64,000 nucleotides of DNA from an uncultured Clostridia bacterium (GTDB taxonomy: Bacteria; Bacillota; Clostridia; UMGS1883). Where the stretch lies: positions 62,001 through 126,000 of the forward strand of contig CANPZO010000001.1 in assembly GCA_947589005.1 (NCBI GenBank), read 5' to 3'. The position numbers were made by a program, and so were the translations under genes. The notes beneath the pieces were generated by a model, which saw nothing but the letters and a program-made list of their open reading frames with translations, had not been told where the DNA came from and made no database searches. Shown here piece after piece: positions 52,973 through 61,756 of this stretch (the first letter of the stretch is position 1; every line of letters starts with the position of its first letter).

Positions 52973-53905
52973 TTATTCGGCGAACATGGGGGTGGAGAGA
53001 TAGCGTTCGCCCGTGTCGGGCAGGAGGACGACTATAGTCTTGCCCTTATTCTCGGGCCGCAGAGCGAGCTGGGTCGCGGCCCATACCGCCGCGCCGGAGG
53101 ATATGCCGACCAGCACGCCCTCAGCGCGGGCAACGGCCTTGCCGACGGCAAAGGCGTCGTCATTTTCCACGGTGATTATTTCATCGTATATCTCGGTGTT
53201 AAGCGTTTCGGGAACAAAGCCCGCGCCTATGCCCTGTATTTTGTGGGAACCGCTGCGGCCCTCGGAAAGGACGGGAGATGAGGCGGGCTCAACGGCGACG
53301 ACCTTAACGTCGGGATTTTGGGACTTAAGATACGCTCCAACGCCGGAAAGCGTACCGCCGGTGCCGACGCCGGCCACAAATATGTCCACATTTCCGTCGG
53401 TGTCCTCCCAAATCTCGGGACCGGTAGTGGCCTTGTGGCAGGCGGGATTGGCGGGGTTGGTGAACTGGCTGGGAATGAAGCTGTCGGGTATCTCCTTAGC
53501 CAGCTCCTCGGCCTTTTCGATAGCGCCCTTCATACCCCTGGCGCCGTCGGTGAGCACCAGCTCGGCGCCGTATGCCTTAAGTAAATTCCGCCGCTCGACG
53601 CTCATGGTCTCGGGCATGGTAATGATTATGCGGTAACCTCTGGCCGCGGCCACGGAAGCCAGACCGATGCCGGTGTTGCCGGAGGTGGGTTCGATGATGA
53701 CAGAGCCGGGCTTAAGCTTGCCGCTGGCCTCGGCGTCATCGACCATGGCCTTGGCGATGCGGTCCTTAACGCTGCCGGCGGGGTTGAAGTATTCCAGCTT
53801 AGCCACTAATCTCGCCTCGAGCCCATTGGCCTTCTCGTAGTTAACAAGCTCCAAAAGAGGCGTTTTACCTATCAAATCTGTAAGTTGCGTGTAAATTTTA
53901 GACAT
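52973..53905 (-). CDS. cysK: cysteine synthase (O-acetylserine sulfhydrylase)
   Basis: 310 residues, fold-type II PLP enzyme. PLP lysine in [15 protein letters not shown]; phosphate-binding [23 protein letters not shown]-terminal [10 protein letters not shown]. It makes cysteine from O-acetylserine and sulfide. ATG 53905 has AGGAG about 8 nt upstream. It follows metY by 33 nt and shares its promoter, forming a two-gene sulfide-assimilation unit. No SAM or T-box leader is visible. Confidence 0.96.
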   Translation of the reverse strand: MSKIYTQLTDLIGKTPLLELVNYEKANGLEARLVAKLEYFNPAGSVKDRIAKAMVDDAEASGKLKPGSVIIEPTSGNTGIGLASVAAARGYRIIITMPETMSVERRNLLKAYGAELVLTDGARGMKGAIEKAEELAKEIPDSFIPSQFTNPANPACHKATTGPEIWEDTDGNVDIFVAGVGTGGTLSGVGAYLKSQNPDVKVVAVEPASSPVLSEGRSGSHKIQGIGAGFVPETLNTEIYDEIITVENDDAFAVGKAVARAEGVLVGISSGAAVWAATQLALRPENKGKTIVVLLPDTGERYLSTPMFAE

Positions 53906-53938
53906 ATATACTCCTTCTTTCTTTATATTCAAAATATT

Positions 53939-55231
53939 TTATTCCTTGACCGCCGCAAAAGCGTCGTCCAGGGCGGCTATAAGGTCGTCAACATTTTCGG
54001 TGCCGATGGAAAGCCGGATAGTGTTGGGCTTTATTCCCTGCTCCTCAAGCTCCCGCTCGCTGCACTGGGAGTGAGTGGTGGTCGCCGGATGGATAACGAG
54101 GGACTTTGAATCGGCCACGTTAGCCAGCAGGGAGAATATCTCCAGATTATCGATAAATTTGTGAGCCTCGGCCTGACCTCCCTTTATCTCAAAGGTGAAT
54201 ATGCTGCCGCCGCCGTTGGGGAAGTACTTTTTATACAGCTCGTGGCTGGGCTCGGTGGGCAGGGAGGGATGGTGGACGGCCTCCACCTGAGGATGGCCGT
54301 TCAGATACTCAACTATCTTCAAAGCGTTGGAAACGTGACGCTCGACCCGCAGCGACAGGGTCTCGAGCCCCTGAAGGAAGATGAAAGCGTGGAAAGGAGA
54401 AAGCGTGGCGCCGGTGTCACGGAGAAGAATGGCTCTTATGTAGGTGACAAAGGCCGCCGGCCCAACGGCCGCGGTAAAGCTGACCCCGTGATAAGAGGGG
54501 TTCGGCTCCACAAACTGGGGGAACTTTCCGCTCGCCGCCCAGTCAAATCTGCCGCCGTCCACGATAACTCCGCCTATGGCGGTACCGTGGCCGCCGATGA
54601 ACTTGGTGGCGCTGTGTACGACTATATCAGCGCCGTACTCGATGGGCCGCACCAGATAGGGCGTCGCAAAGGTGGAGTCCACGACAAGCGGGATATTATG
54701 GCTGTGAGCAACCTTTGCCACGGCCTCAATGTCGATGATGTTGGAGTTGGGGTTGCCGAGGGTCTCGATAAACACGGCCCTGGTGTCCTCCGTTATGGCC
54801 GCCTCAAAAGCGCCCTCCGCATCGGGATCCACAAAGGTAGTCTTTATGCCGTAGTGAGGCAGGGTATGCTCGAGGAAGTTATATGTACCGCCGTATATGG
54901 TCTTGGATGCGACGATGTGGCCGCCGTCCTGCGCCAAAGCCTGAAAGGTGTAAGTAAGGGCCGCCGCGCCGGAAGCAACGCCCAGCGCCGCCACGCCTCC
55001 CTCGAGGGCCGCCATGCGCTGTTCGAATATATCCTGAGTGGGATTGGTCAGGCGTCCGTAAATGTTGCCCGCGTCCCGAAGGCCAAAGCGATCCGCCGCG
55101 TGCTGGGAATTGTGGAACACATAGCTTGTGGTGGCGTAAATGGGCACCGCACGGGAATCCGTCACCGGGTCAGCCTTTTCCTGTCCAACGTGGAGCTGTT
55201 TCGTTTCAAATTTCCATTCTCTTTTTGCCAT
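53939..55231 (-). CDS. metY: O-acetylhomoserine aminocarboxypropyltransferase (sulfhydrylase)
   Basis: 430 residues, the length of MetY rather than the shorter cystathionine gamma-synthase. PLP lysine in VVHSATKFIGGHGT; YGRLTNPTQDIFEQRMAALEGG at the N-terminus; C-terminal IRLSIGTENVDDLI. It makes homocysteine from O-acetylhomoserine and sulfide, the direct route to methionine. ATG 55231 follows GAGGC by about 7 nt. First gene of the unit with cysK. The short leader contains the palindrome CCTATAGG but no recognisable riboswitch. Confidence 0.95.
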   Translation of the reverse strand: MAKREWKFETKQLHVGQEKADPVTDSRAVPIYATTSYVFHNSQHAADRFGLRDAGNIYGRLTNPTQDIFEQRMAALEGGVAALGVASGAAALTYTFQALAQDGGHIVASKTIYGGTYNFLEHTLPHYGIKTTFVDPDAEGAFEAAITEDTRAVFIETLGNPNSNIIDIEAVAKVAHSHNIPLVVDSTFATPYLVRPIEYGADIVVHSATKFIGGHGTAIGGVIVDGGRFDWAASGKFPQFVEPNPSYHGVSFTAAVGPAAFVTYIRAILLRDTGATLSPFHAFIFLQGLETLSLRVERHVSNALKIVEYLNGHPQVEAVHHPSLPTEPSHELYKKYFPNGGGSIFTFEIKGGQAEAHKFIDNLEIFSLLANVADSKSLVIHPATTTHSQCSERELEEQGIKPNTIRLSIGTENVDDLIAALDDAFAAVKE

Positions 55232-55284
55232 TTTAAAGCCTCATTTCTTGTAATTTGTTTTCCTATAGGTTTACTATGGTTTAT

Positions 55285-55312
55285 AGTATAGCACAATTTT
55301 TTAATTTGTCAA
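55285..55312 (-). promoter_or_regulatory. sigma-A-like promoter for metY-cysK
   Basis: TTGACA, 16 bp, TATACT on the minus strand, about 53 nt before ATG 55231. A CCTATAGG palindrome (55262-55269) lies just downstream of the likely start of transcription and could be a regulator site. Confidence 0.65.
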
Positions 55313-55365
55313 GAGGTTTTTGAAAATTTTTCCGAAAAATTTTATGCGGCCGCAAGCGATGCGCT

Positions 55366-55727
55366 GGGGCGGCCGAAAAAATCCTATGTAGTCAGAAGCA
55401 CATAGAAAAGGGGCTGTAAAAAAATTCACTATGTAATCTGGAGGTACTGGGGCTGTCCAAAAAAATCGTGCAGAACGGACGAAAATCAGCTCGCGCAGGC
55501 GGCCCATGCCGCCGAGCAAGCCCTCCCGACTGCGTACACAGGTACGCCGAGGGTGATTTTCGTTCGTAGTTCAAGGGCATAAAAATGAGAAAATTCGCTC
55601 GTAAGGGCGAATTTTCTTCATTAATACATTATTTTGTTTTTGCCGAACAATTATATAACGCTCACATTTGCCTTAAATAAAGCCTATCAGCCCTTGAACG
55701 TTCTGCGCCATTTTTTTACAGCCCCTT
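55366..55727. repeat. modular hairpin-rich intergenic repeat, copy R4
   Basis: The core is bounded by AAAGGGGCTGTAAAAAAA (from 55408) and its exact reverse complement ending 55730. Inside, 55414-55483 is an inverted copy of 30281-30347 (shared TCACTATGTAATCTGGAGG). 55545-55580 is an inverted copy of module D of R1. A different small hairpin (AAAATTCGCTCGTAAGGGCG region, 55590-55615) replaces module B. The right end again reads, toward the left, GGGGCTGTAAAAAAATGGCG, about 65 nt after the spoVT stop. No gene is seen in 55313-55792. Confidence 0.8.
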
Positions 55728-55792
55728 TATTCCGACACCGATATTTTTACGGCCTATTGCAGCGAGTCTCCCCTACGGCCCTCGCTCACCTT

Positions 55793-56338
55793 CTATGCCT
55801 CCATATGACGGCCAAGAAACCCGGCAGCACTCTGGCAGAGCTTCTGCTCTACCTCCCCCATGCCGTCGCCGGTGAGATCCGTCACCATGACTACCGTTCC
55901 TATCGTGTCGCCCTCGCTGATGATGGGGGCCATTACTCCCGCGTAATACTTGTCCGCGCCGTCAACCACCGGCACGGGGTCGCTTCCGTCGGACTCCATT
56001 ACGAAAAGCCGCTTTTCGTCCATGAGCTGCTCCAGCCGGTCGCTGATGCGCTTTTCCTGGAGCTCCTTTCGGGGTGCGCCGGACACGGCGATGACGTTGT
56101 CCTTGTCGGTGATGAGCACCGGCGTGCCGCTGGTCTTGGACAGGGTCTCGGCGTACTCGGACGCGAAGTCCCCCAGCTCTCCGATGGGCGAATACTTCTT
56201 AAAAATAACCTCGCCGTCCCGCTCGGTGAAGATTTCCAGCGGGTCGCCCTCGCGGATACGGAGGGTGCGGCGTATCTCTTTGGGAATGACGACTCTGCCC
56301 AGGTCGTCTATCCTCCTCACAATTCCTGTCGCTTTCAT
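55793..56338 (-). CDS. spoVT: stage V sporulation protein T, AbrB-type regulator
   Basis: 181 residues. N-terminal AbrB swapped-hairpin DNA-binding domain (MKATGIVRRIDDLGRVVIPKEIRRTLRI). A C-terminal GAF-like domain follows (about 55-178, VLITDKDNVIAVSG; GTVVMVTDLTG). SpoVT tunes forespore sigma-G genes. ATG 56338 follows AAGGAG about 10 nt upstream. The two-domain length separates it from shorter AbrB paralogues. Confidence 0.95.
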   Translation of the reverse strand: MKATGIVRRIDDLGRVVIPKEIRRTLRIREGDPLEIFTERDGEVIFKKYSPIGELGDFASEYAETLSKTSGTPVLITDKDNVIAVSGAPRKELQEKRISDRLEQLMDEKRLFVMESDGSDPVPVVDGADKYYAGVMAPIISEGDTIGTVVMVTDLTGDGMGEVEQKLCQSAAGFLGRHMEA

Positions 56339-56414
56339 ATATAAATTTCTCCTTTTTGCTTTATTACATGAGCTATTATTTGCAGAGGGAGAAATTTTAT
56401 CCGTGGCAGATTTT

Positions 56415-59201
56415 TCATTGCGGCGCGTTCTCCGTGAGCTTCACATACATTTTCATCAGCTCGGCAACGCAGGCGCTTTCGGAGGTGCGGGCCGGATGAC
56501 CCACCACAAAGCCGTAAGCGTCCATAACGGCGCGGTCGTTTTCGGTATGGGCACGCCGGAGCTCCGGCGGCATGGTAACCTCGTCGTAAAGGTCGGCCAG
56601 CGAGCTGTCCGGATAAAGTGCGCGGGCGTCAAGAATAGCCTGAGCGGTCTTTTCAATTTTTGCCTTTTGAGCGTCGGTGGGCTCGGGCCATGGAAAGTTA
56701 TTGTAGACGATGTCCTTCGAGTAGCGGTAACGCATTTCCAACCGTCCGCAAACTGCACGCATCCATGCCATGTGTATGTTTGAGGTAAGTACGCCAAAAT
56801 GGTAAAGCGTGGCGTCTGGTATGAGTTGAACAAGATTAGATGCAATTACTTCCTTGCTCATAAATCCTATTGGAACATAGCGCCGTTTTTCAGAGGAAAC
56901 GCCTGGCACAATGATATAATCGGTATCAGGTTGAGCAATTTGACAGAACAGGGCAGGTGTTTCAGCAAATTTTCTTGTCGCCGCAGCTCGGCTCGAAGCA
57001 CGAAATTTTCGGACACTTTCTACTCTGCGCATTACTTCTTTGCAGGTGCGAAGTTCGTTCGGTGTTGCGCCAACCAACCAAAGACAATAACGCTTTTTCC
57101 GATTGATAAATTCTTCTGCGCCAAGATACAGACGTATCCATTTTTCTGCCATAGGTTCTTTTTTAATTAATTCTTTCTTTTCATCTTCGTTCAATACAAA
57201 ACCACCGCCGTCACGAGGCATACTCCCAAACCGCATTTTAGGTACATCGCATAACGGTGTGTTCTTGCTTTCCACAAAAATGTTCTCGGCATCAATCAAA
57301 TAGCCATTTATATTTTGCGCAATCTGTGGCTGGTCAGAAAAATAAATTATTCTATGTGCACTGTTCGGCGCAATACTAAAACCAACAATCACGCAATGTA
57401 CATGAGCCTTGATTTTCGCTTCACTATCCCAACGAAACGTGCGGTAAGCAAAATCAATGTGTATACCAATATCAAAAAGTGGTTTCCAAATTGAAGCAAC
57501 CGATTGTCCTTGACAAATTGAATTTGTAGACACAAATGCACATCGAATTTGCGTGTTTTGAACTATTCTTGCTGCTTTTGCATACCAGCCGACAACATAA
57601 TCAACTTCGCCAATCTGCGGACACTCCGGGAAAGCATCCGCCAATTCTTTATGCTGAGCAGGGGTCATCATCATACCGCCCACAAACGGCGGATTACCCA
57701 TGATATAATTCAGTTTTTCCCTCGCCACAACGTCCGCCCAATCCATGCGCAGGGCGTTGCCCTCGGCGATGTTGGCGTAGGACTTAAGTGGAAGAAAATC
57801 AAGGCTCATATGAACCACGTTTTCAGTCTCGCGCAGCATTTGGCTCTCCGCTATCCACAGGGCGGTTTTGGCCACGGTCACCGCGAAGTCGTTTATCTCG
57901 ATGCCGTAAAATTGGCCGATATTCACCTTTATGGGGTTGCCGATGTCAAGCACTATCTGCCCCTTGTAAAGCAAGGACAGAGCCTCGTTTTCCAGGCGGC
58001 GCAGGGAAAGATAGGTCTCGGTCAGGAAATTGCCGCTGCCGCAGGCGGGGTCAAGAAAGGTCAGCGACGCCAGCTTGGTCTGAAAAGCCTTGAGCGCCTT
58101 TGTGCGGGCGGACAGGACGGGGTTGGCCTTTATTTCGTCAAGCTCGGCCCGCAGCCCGTCAAGAAACAGCGGGTCGATGACCTTGTGTATGTTTTCGATG
58201 GAAGTATAGTGCATACCGCCGCTGCGACGGGTCTCGGGGTTCAGGGTGCTCTCGAACACCGCGCCGAAAATCGTGGGGCTGATGGCGGACCAGTTAAAGT
58301 CCGCGCTGGCACGGTTAAGGATAAGGTTTTTAAGCTCCTCGGTAAAAGGCGGCACCTCAACGCCCTCGTCGGCAAAAAGGCCGCCGTTCACATACGGGAA
58401 GGCCGCCAGACGCGGGTTGTCGTCGGCGAGGTACTTGTCCCGCTGTTCCGGCTTTTGGTCAAGCACCTTGAAAAGTTCCGTCAGGGCGCGGCGCATACCG
58501 TTGACGGGCACGTCGCGGAGATAGTCGTGGAACATACCGTGGCCGCCAAAAATTCCGGCGTCCTCGGCGTAAAGACAGAACACCAGCCGGACGCAAAGGG
58601 CGTTGAGACTCTTGAGGGTCTCGGGACTTTCGGGATCCTTATACTGCTTGAGAAGCTCGTCGTACAGTACGCCGACAATCTCGCCGGCCCGCAGGGAGAC
58701 CTCTATTTCCTTTTGGATATTTTCGTCACCGGCGTCCACCAGAAAACGCAGGCGGTAGTACTCCTCCTCCAAATCGGCGAGGGCGATTATCTCCGGGTCG
58801 CCGTGGGGCCGCTCCATATCGTAGACATAAAACTCACGAAAGTTGCAGGTGACGACCCAGCGGGGGTGTTGGGACAGCGGCAGCTCGGTTATATAACGCT
58901 TGGCCTGTTGAAACGGGCTGAGCAGGGTGCCGTCGGACTGCTTTATGGGCTTGTTCAAATCCTTGTCAATGCTTTTCTGCTCGATAAGCACCTTGGTGGA
59001 GGCGATGTGGCCGTCGATAAAGCTGGTATGGTCAAGGTGCACCTGCTCCTCAAAGGAAATGAATTCATGAGGCTCCTCCACACCCAGCACATCACGAAGC
59101 AGCGAAAGCCAGAACACCTGACTTTCACCCTTCTCATAGCCCTTGCCCTTCCAAAATTCGGAAAATTTTTTCGCCGCAGCGCGGGTCCGCGCGTCTGTCA
59201 T
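56415..59201 (-). CDS. MmeI-like single-chain type II restriction-modification enzyme
   Basis: 928 residues. The N-terminal nuclease domain (about 1-150) has the PD-(D/E)xK elements D..EQK (FIDGHIA, then LIEQKSIDK), so cleavage should be possible. After a helical spacer comes the N6-adenine methyltransferase core: motif I FLDPACGSGNF near 387 and motif IV NPPF near 505. A target-recognition domain follows (about 510-800), then a C-terminal helical part. The whole enzyme cuts and protects DNA in one chain and needs no partner. I prefer ATG 59201 to GTG 59210; both have weak ribosome-binding sites. The stretch 56800-57690, which encodes the recognition part, is clearly more AT-rich than the flanks, suggesting replacement by recombination. 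Confidence 0.9.
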   Translation of the reverse strand: MTDARTRAAAKKFSEFWKGKGYEKGESQVFWLSLLRDVLGVEEPHEFISFEEQVHLDHTSFIDGHIASTKVLIEQKSIDKDLNKPIKQSDGTLLSPFQQAKRYITELPLSQHPRWVVTCNFREFYVYDMERPHGDPEIIALADLEEEYYRLRFLVDAGDENIQKEIEVSLRAGEIVGVLYDELLKQYKDPESPETLKSLNALCVRLVFCLYAEDAGIFGGHGMFHDYLRDVPVNGMRRALTELFKVLDQKPEQRDKYLADDNPRLAAFPYVNGGLFADEGVEVPPFTEELKNLILNRASADFNWSAISPTIFGAVFESTLNPETRRSGGMHYTSIENIHKVIDPLFLDGLRAELDEIKANPVLSARTKALKAFQTKLASLTFLDPACGSGNFLTETYLSLRRLENEALSLLYKGQIVLDIGNPIKVNIGQFYGIEINDFAVTVAKTALWIAESQMLRETENVVHMSLDFLPLKSYANIAEGNALRMDWADVVAREKLNYIMGNPPFVGGMMMTPAQHKELADAFPECPQIGEVDYVVGWYAKAARIVQNTQIRCAFVSTNSICQGQSVASIWKPLFDIGIHIDFAYRTFRWDSEAKIKAHVHCVIVGFSIAPNSAHRIIYFSDQPQIAQNINGYLIDAENIFVESKNTPLCDVPKMRFGSMPRDGGGFVLNEDEKKELIKKEPMAEKWIRLYLGAEEFINRKKRYCLWLVGATPNELRTCKEVMRRVESVRKFRASSRAAATRKFAETPALFCQIAQPDTDYIIVPGVSSEKRRYVPIGFMSKEVIASNLVQLIPDATLYHFGVLTSNIHMAWMRAVCGRLEMRYRYSKDIVYNNFPWPEPTDAQKAKIEKTAQAILDARALYPDSSLADLYDEVTMPPELRRAHTENDRAVMDAYGFVVGHPARTSESACVAELMKMYVKLTENAPQ

Positions 59202-59300
59202 TTGTACCACCGTCCCGAATAATCGTTGATTTAATTATACATTATTTTGATAAATTTGTCAAGGCTGGCAAAATTCAATCCACGCACACGGCGCACGGTT

Positions 59301-59756
59301 TCAGATTTTCCCCAAAAATTTCAACAGGCCCTTGCAGCCGGCCGTCACGTCGTCATAAGTGGCGTCGAAATCACCGGTATACCAGGGGTCGGCCACATCC
59401 CGCGCGTTTTCCGTAAAATCGAGGAGCAGCCGCACTTTCCCCTCGGGGTCGCCGCCGGTGATGACGTTTATGTTTTTGATGTTCCACCTGTCCATTCCTA
59501 TAATGAAATCATACTTGCCGTAGTCCTCCCGCCGGAGCCGCACCGCCCGATGCTCCCTGACCGACACACCCGCGCGGCGGAGCCGGGCCACGGTCCCGCG
59601 GTGGGGCGGATTGCCTATTTCCTCAGTGCTGGTGGCGGATGAGGCTATGTAAAACTCATTTTCTATTCCCAATTTTTCCACCATGTACTTCAGCACAAAT
59701 TCCGCCATTGTGGAGCGGCAGATGTTGCCGTGGCAGACGAACATTATCTTTATCAT
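59301..59756 (-). CDS. low-molecular-weight protein-tyrosine phosphatase
   Basis: 151 residues. Active site CHGNICRS (C-x5-R-S) at residues 8-15 and the general acid in VADPWYTGDF. It removes phosphate from tyrosine of target proteins, often in capsule or stress regulation. ATG 59756 follows GGAGG about 8 nt upstream. Divergent from glgB; the two promoters share a 20 bp inverted repeat. No tyrosine kinase gene is nearby. Confidence 0.94.
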   Translation of the reverse strand: MIKIMFVCHGNICRSTMAEFVLKYMVEKLGIENEFYIASSATSTEEIGNPPHRGTVARLRRAGVSVREHRAVRLRREDYGKYDFIIGMDRWNIKNINVITGGDPEGKVRLLLDFTENARDVADPWYTGDFDATYDDVTAGCKGLLKFLGKI

Positions 59757-59779
59757 GGTCTCGCCTCCGTTTCTCCTTT

Positions 59780-59808
59780 ATATTATCCCAATTTCCGCTC
59801 CGTGTCAA
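59780..59808 (-). promoter_or_regulatory. sigma-A-like promoter for the tyrosine phosphatase gene
   Basis: TTGACA, 17 bp, TAATAT on the minus strand, about 23 nt before ATG 59756; the -35 box lies in the left arm of the inverted repeat. Confidence 0.65.
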
Positions 59809-59839
59809 GGTCGATTTTTCTTGACACGGAGCGGAAATT
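59790..59839. promoter_or_regulatory. 20 bp perfect inverted repeat containing both divergent -35 boxes
   Basis: Arms 59790-59809 and 59820-59839 are exact reverse complements with a 10 nt centre. Each arm contains a TTGACA facing outward and the same CGGAGCGGAAATT after it, giving two mirror-image promoters. A shared regulator site is possible. Confidence 0.7.
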
Positions 59840-59849
59840 ATTATATAAT
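59821..59849 (+). promoter_or_regulatory. consensus sigma-A promoter for glgB
   Basis: TTGACA, 17 bp, TATAAT, about 33 nt before ATG 59883. Confidence 0.8.
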
Positions 59850-59882
59850 GGTATAAAATTGAGCTTCCAAGGAGTGGCACAA

Positions 59883-61670
59883 ATGAATAATCACGACTTT
59901 TTTACCGGCAGCGAATTCTTTGCTTTCGAATATTTCGGCGCACACATTTACGGAGAAAACGTCACCTTCCGCGTTTGGGCGCCGGGAGTCAGGGGCGTGG
60001 CGGTGCTCGGCGACTTCAACAACTGGACACCCGAGCCCATGACCGGCGACGGCGGCGCGGGCATCTATGAAAAGACTTTGCCCGCCAAGGCCGGACAGTT
60101 TTACAAGTACCGCGTCTATCTCCACAACGGCCGCGAGGTGGACCACTGCGACCCTTACGGCTTCGGCGGGGACCTGCGTCCGGAATGGGCCAGCCGTATA
60201 ACGGATATGAGCTTCGACTGGAGCGACGAGCCGTTCATGCGCGCTCGGGACAAGGGCTACGACAGGCCGGTGAGCATTTACGAGGTACATTTGGGCTCCT
60301 GGCTGAAAAATCCCGACGACGGCGAAAACGGCTGGTACACCTACGACGCCGTTGCTCCGAAGCTGGTAGAGTACGTGAAGGAGATGGGCTATACTCATAT
60401 CGAGCTGATGCCTCTGGGCGAGCACCCCTTCGACGCAAGCTGGGGCTACCAGCAGACCGGCTACTTCTGCCCCACCGCCCGTTACGGCACGGCGGCGCAG
60501 CTGAAAAGGCTTATCGACCTCTGTCACAAAAACGGCATCTACGTCATAACGGACTTTGTGCCCGTACACTTCGCCGTCAACGACTACGGTCTGGCGGAGC
60601 TGGACGGCGTGGGAGTTTACGAGTACCCCAACGAGGGCGCGGGCCGCAGCGAGTGGGGCACCAAAAATTTCAACTTTTTCCGCGGCGAGGTGCGGAGCTT
60701 TCTCCAATCCGCGGCCAACTTCTGGCTGGGGGAGTTCCACTTCGACGGGATACGCATGGACGCCATTTCAAACTGCATTTACTGGCAGGGCGACGTTAAC
60801 CGCGGCGTGAACGAGGGCGCGGTCAACTTTGTCCGCTCGATGAACGCCGGCCTCCACAGGCTCCACCCCGGAGCCGTGCTCATAGCCGAGGACAGCAGCA
60901 ACTTTTTGAAGGTCACGGCTCCGGCGGAATACGGCGGCTTAGGCTTCGACTACAAGTGGGATATGGGCTGGATGAACGACACCCTCGACTTTTTCCGCAC
61001 CGACCCTCTGTTCCGTGGCGGCTGCTATCACAAGCTGAGCTTTTCAATGATGTATTTCTATAACGAGCTCTACCTCCTGCCCTTTAGCCATGACGAGGTC
61101 GTCCACGGCAAGGCGACGATAATTCAAAAAATGTGGGGCGGCTACGAGCAGAAATTTCCCCAGTGCCGCGCTTTGTACGCCTATATGTATACTCACCCCG
61201 GCAAAAAGCTTAATTTCATGGGCAACGAGCTGGCCCAGTTCCGTGAATGGGACGAAAACAAGGAGCCGGACTACTTCCTGCTGAAATATCCTCTCCACGA
61301 CTCCTTCAAAAAATACATAAGCGACTTAAACCGCATTTATCTGACCGAGCCCTCGCTGCACGAAAAGGAGTACGACCCGGCCCGGTTTCAGTGGCTTCAG
61401 GTCAACGATCCGGAGCACGTTGTCTACGCCTACAGGCGCGGGGCCGAGGGCCGGCGGACGGTCACGGCGCTGAACCTTTCGGGCAGTGCTTATGAGGGAT
61501 ACGAGCTTAAAATCGAGGGCGGGAAAAGCCTTGTTCCCCTTATAAATTCCGACTGGGAGCCATACGGCGGCAGCACTCCCGAAAAGCGGGAGCCTGTCAA
61601 GATAGATAATCACAGGGCCAAGCTCGACCTCCCGGCCATGTCGGCGATAATATACAGGGTGGAAGAGTGA
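59883..61670 (+). CDS. glgB: 1,4-alpha-glucan branching enzyme (short form)
   Basis: 595 residues, shorter than typical GlgB (about 630-730). CBM48 domain (about 20-110, VTFRVWAPGV), then the GH13 barrel: nucleophile aspartate in FDGIRMDAIS, acid glutamate in VLIAEDSS, and third acidic residue in FSHDEVVHGK. It makes alpha-1,6 branches in glycogen. I chose ATG 59883 because AAGGAG lies about 8 nt upstream; the longer frame extends back through the promoter. No other glycogen genes are in the window. Confidence 0.95.
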   Translation: MNNHDFFTGSEFFAFEYFGAHIYGENVTFRVWAPGVRGVAVLGDFNNWTPEPMTGDGGAGIYEKTLPAKAGQFYKYRVYLHNGREVDHCDPYGFGGDLRPEWASRITDMSFDWSDEPFMRARDKGYDRPVSIYEVHLGSWLKNPDDGENGWYTYDAVAPKLVEYVKEMGYTHIELMPLGEHPFDASWGYQQTGYFCPTARYGTAAQLKRLIDLCHKNGIYVITDFVPVHFAVNDYGLAELDGVGVYEYPNEGAGRSEWGTKNFNFFRGEVRSFLQSAANFWLGEFHFDGIRMDAISNCIYWQGDVNRGVNEGAVNFVRSMNAGLHRLHPGAVLIAEDSSNFLKVTAPAEYGGLGFDYKWDMGWMNDTLDFFRTDPLFRGGCYHKLSFSMMYFYNELYLLPFSHDEVVHGKATIIQKMWGGYEQKFPQCRALYAYMYTHPGKKLNFMGNELAQFREWDENKEPDYFLLKYPLHDSFKKYISDLNRIYLTEPSLHEKEYDPARFQWLQVNDPEHVVYAYRRGAEGRRTVTALNLSGSAYEGYELKIEGGKSLVPLINSDWEPYGGSTPEKREPVKIDNHRAKLDLPAMSAIIYRVEE

Positions 61671-61705
61671 GACATTTATCGGGGAAGTCCCCGTGACGGG
61701 TTTAG

Positions 61706-61734
61706 AAAATCCCGGGCGCACGGCCCGGGATTTT
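61706..61734 (+). terminator. terminator of glgB
   Basis: AAAATCCCGGGC, 5 nt loop and GCCCGGGATTTT, then GTGTTG. The symmetric A/T ends may let it act on both strands; the flippase gene ends at 61757 on the other strand. Confidence 0.75.
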
Positions 61735-61756
61735 GTGTTGTCCGCTAAGCGGCACT

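Noticed and set aside
55232-55330. SAM riboswitch or T-box in the metY-cysK leader
   Set aside because: The distance from promoter to start is only about 45 nt of transcript, too short for either, and no conserved element is visible.
57549-59222. 557-codon open frame opposite the restriction enzyme gene
   Set aside because: Antisense shadow; motif I and NPPF of the methyltransferase are on the other strand.
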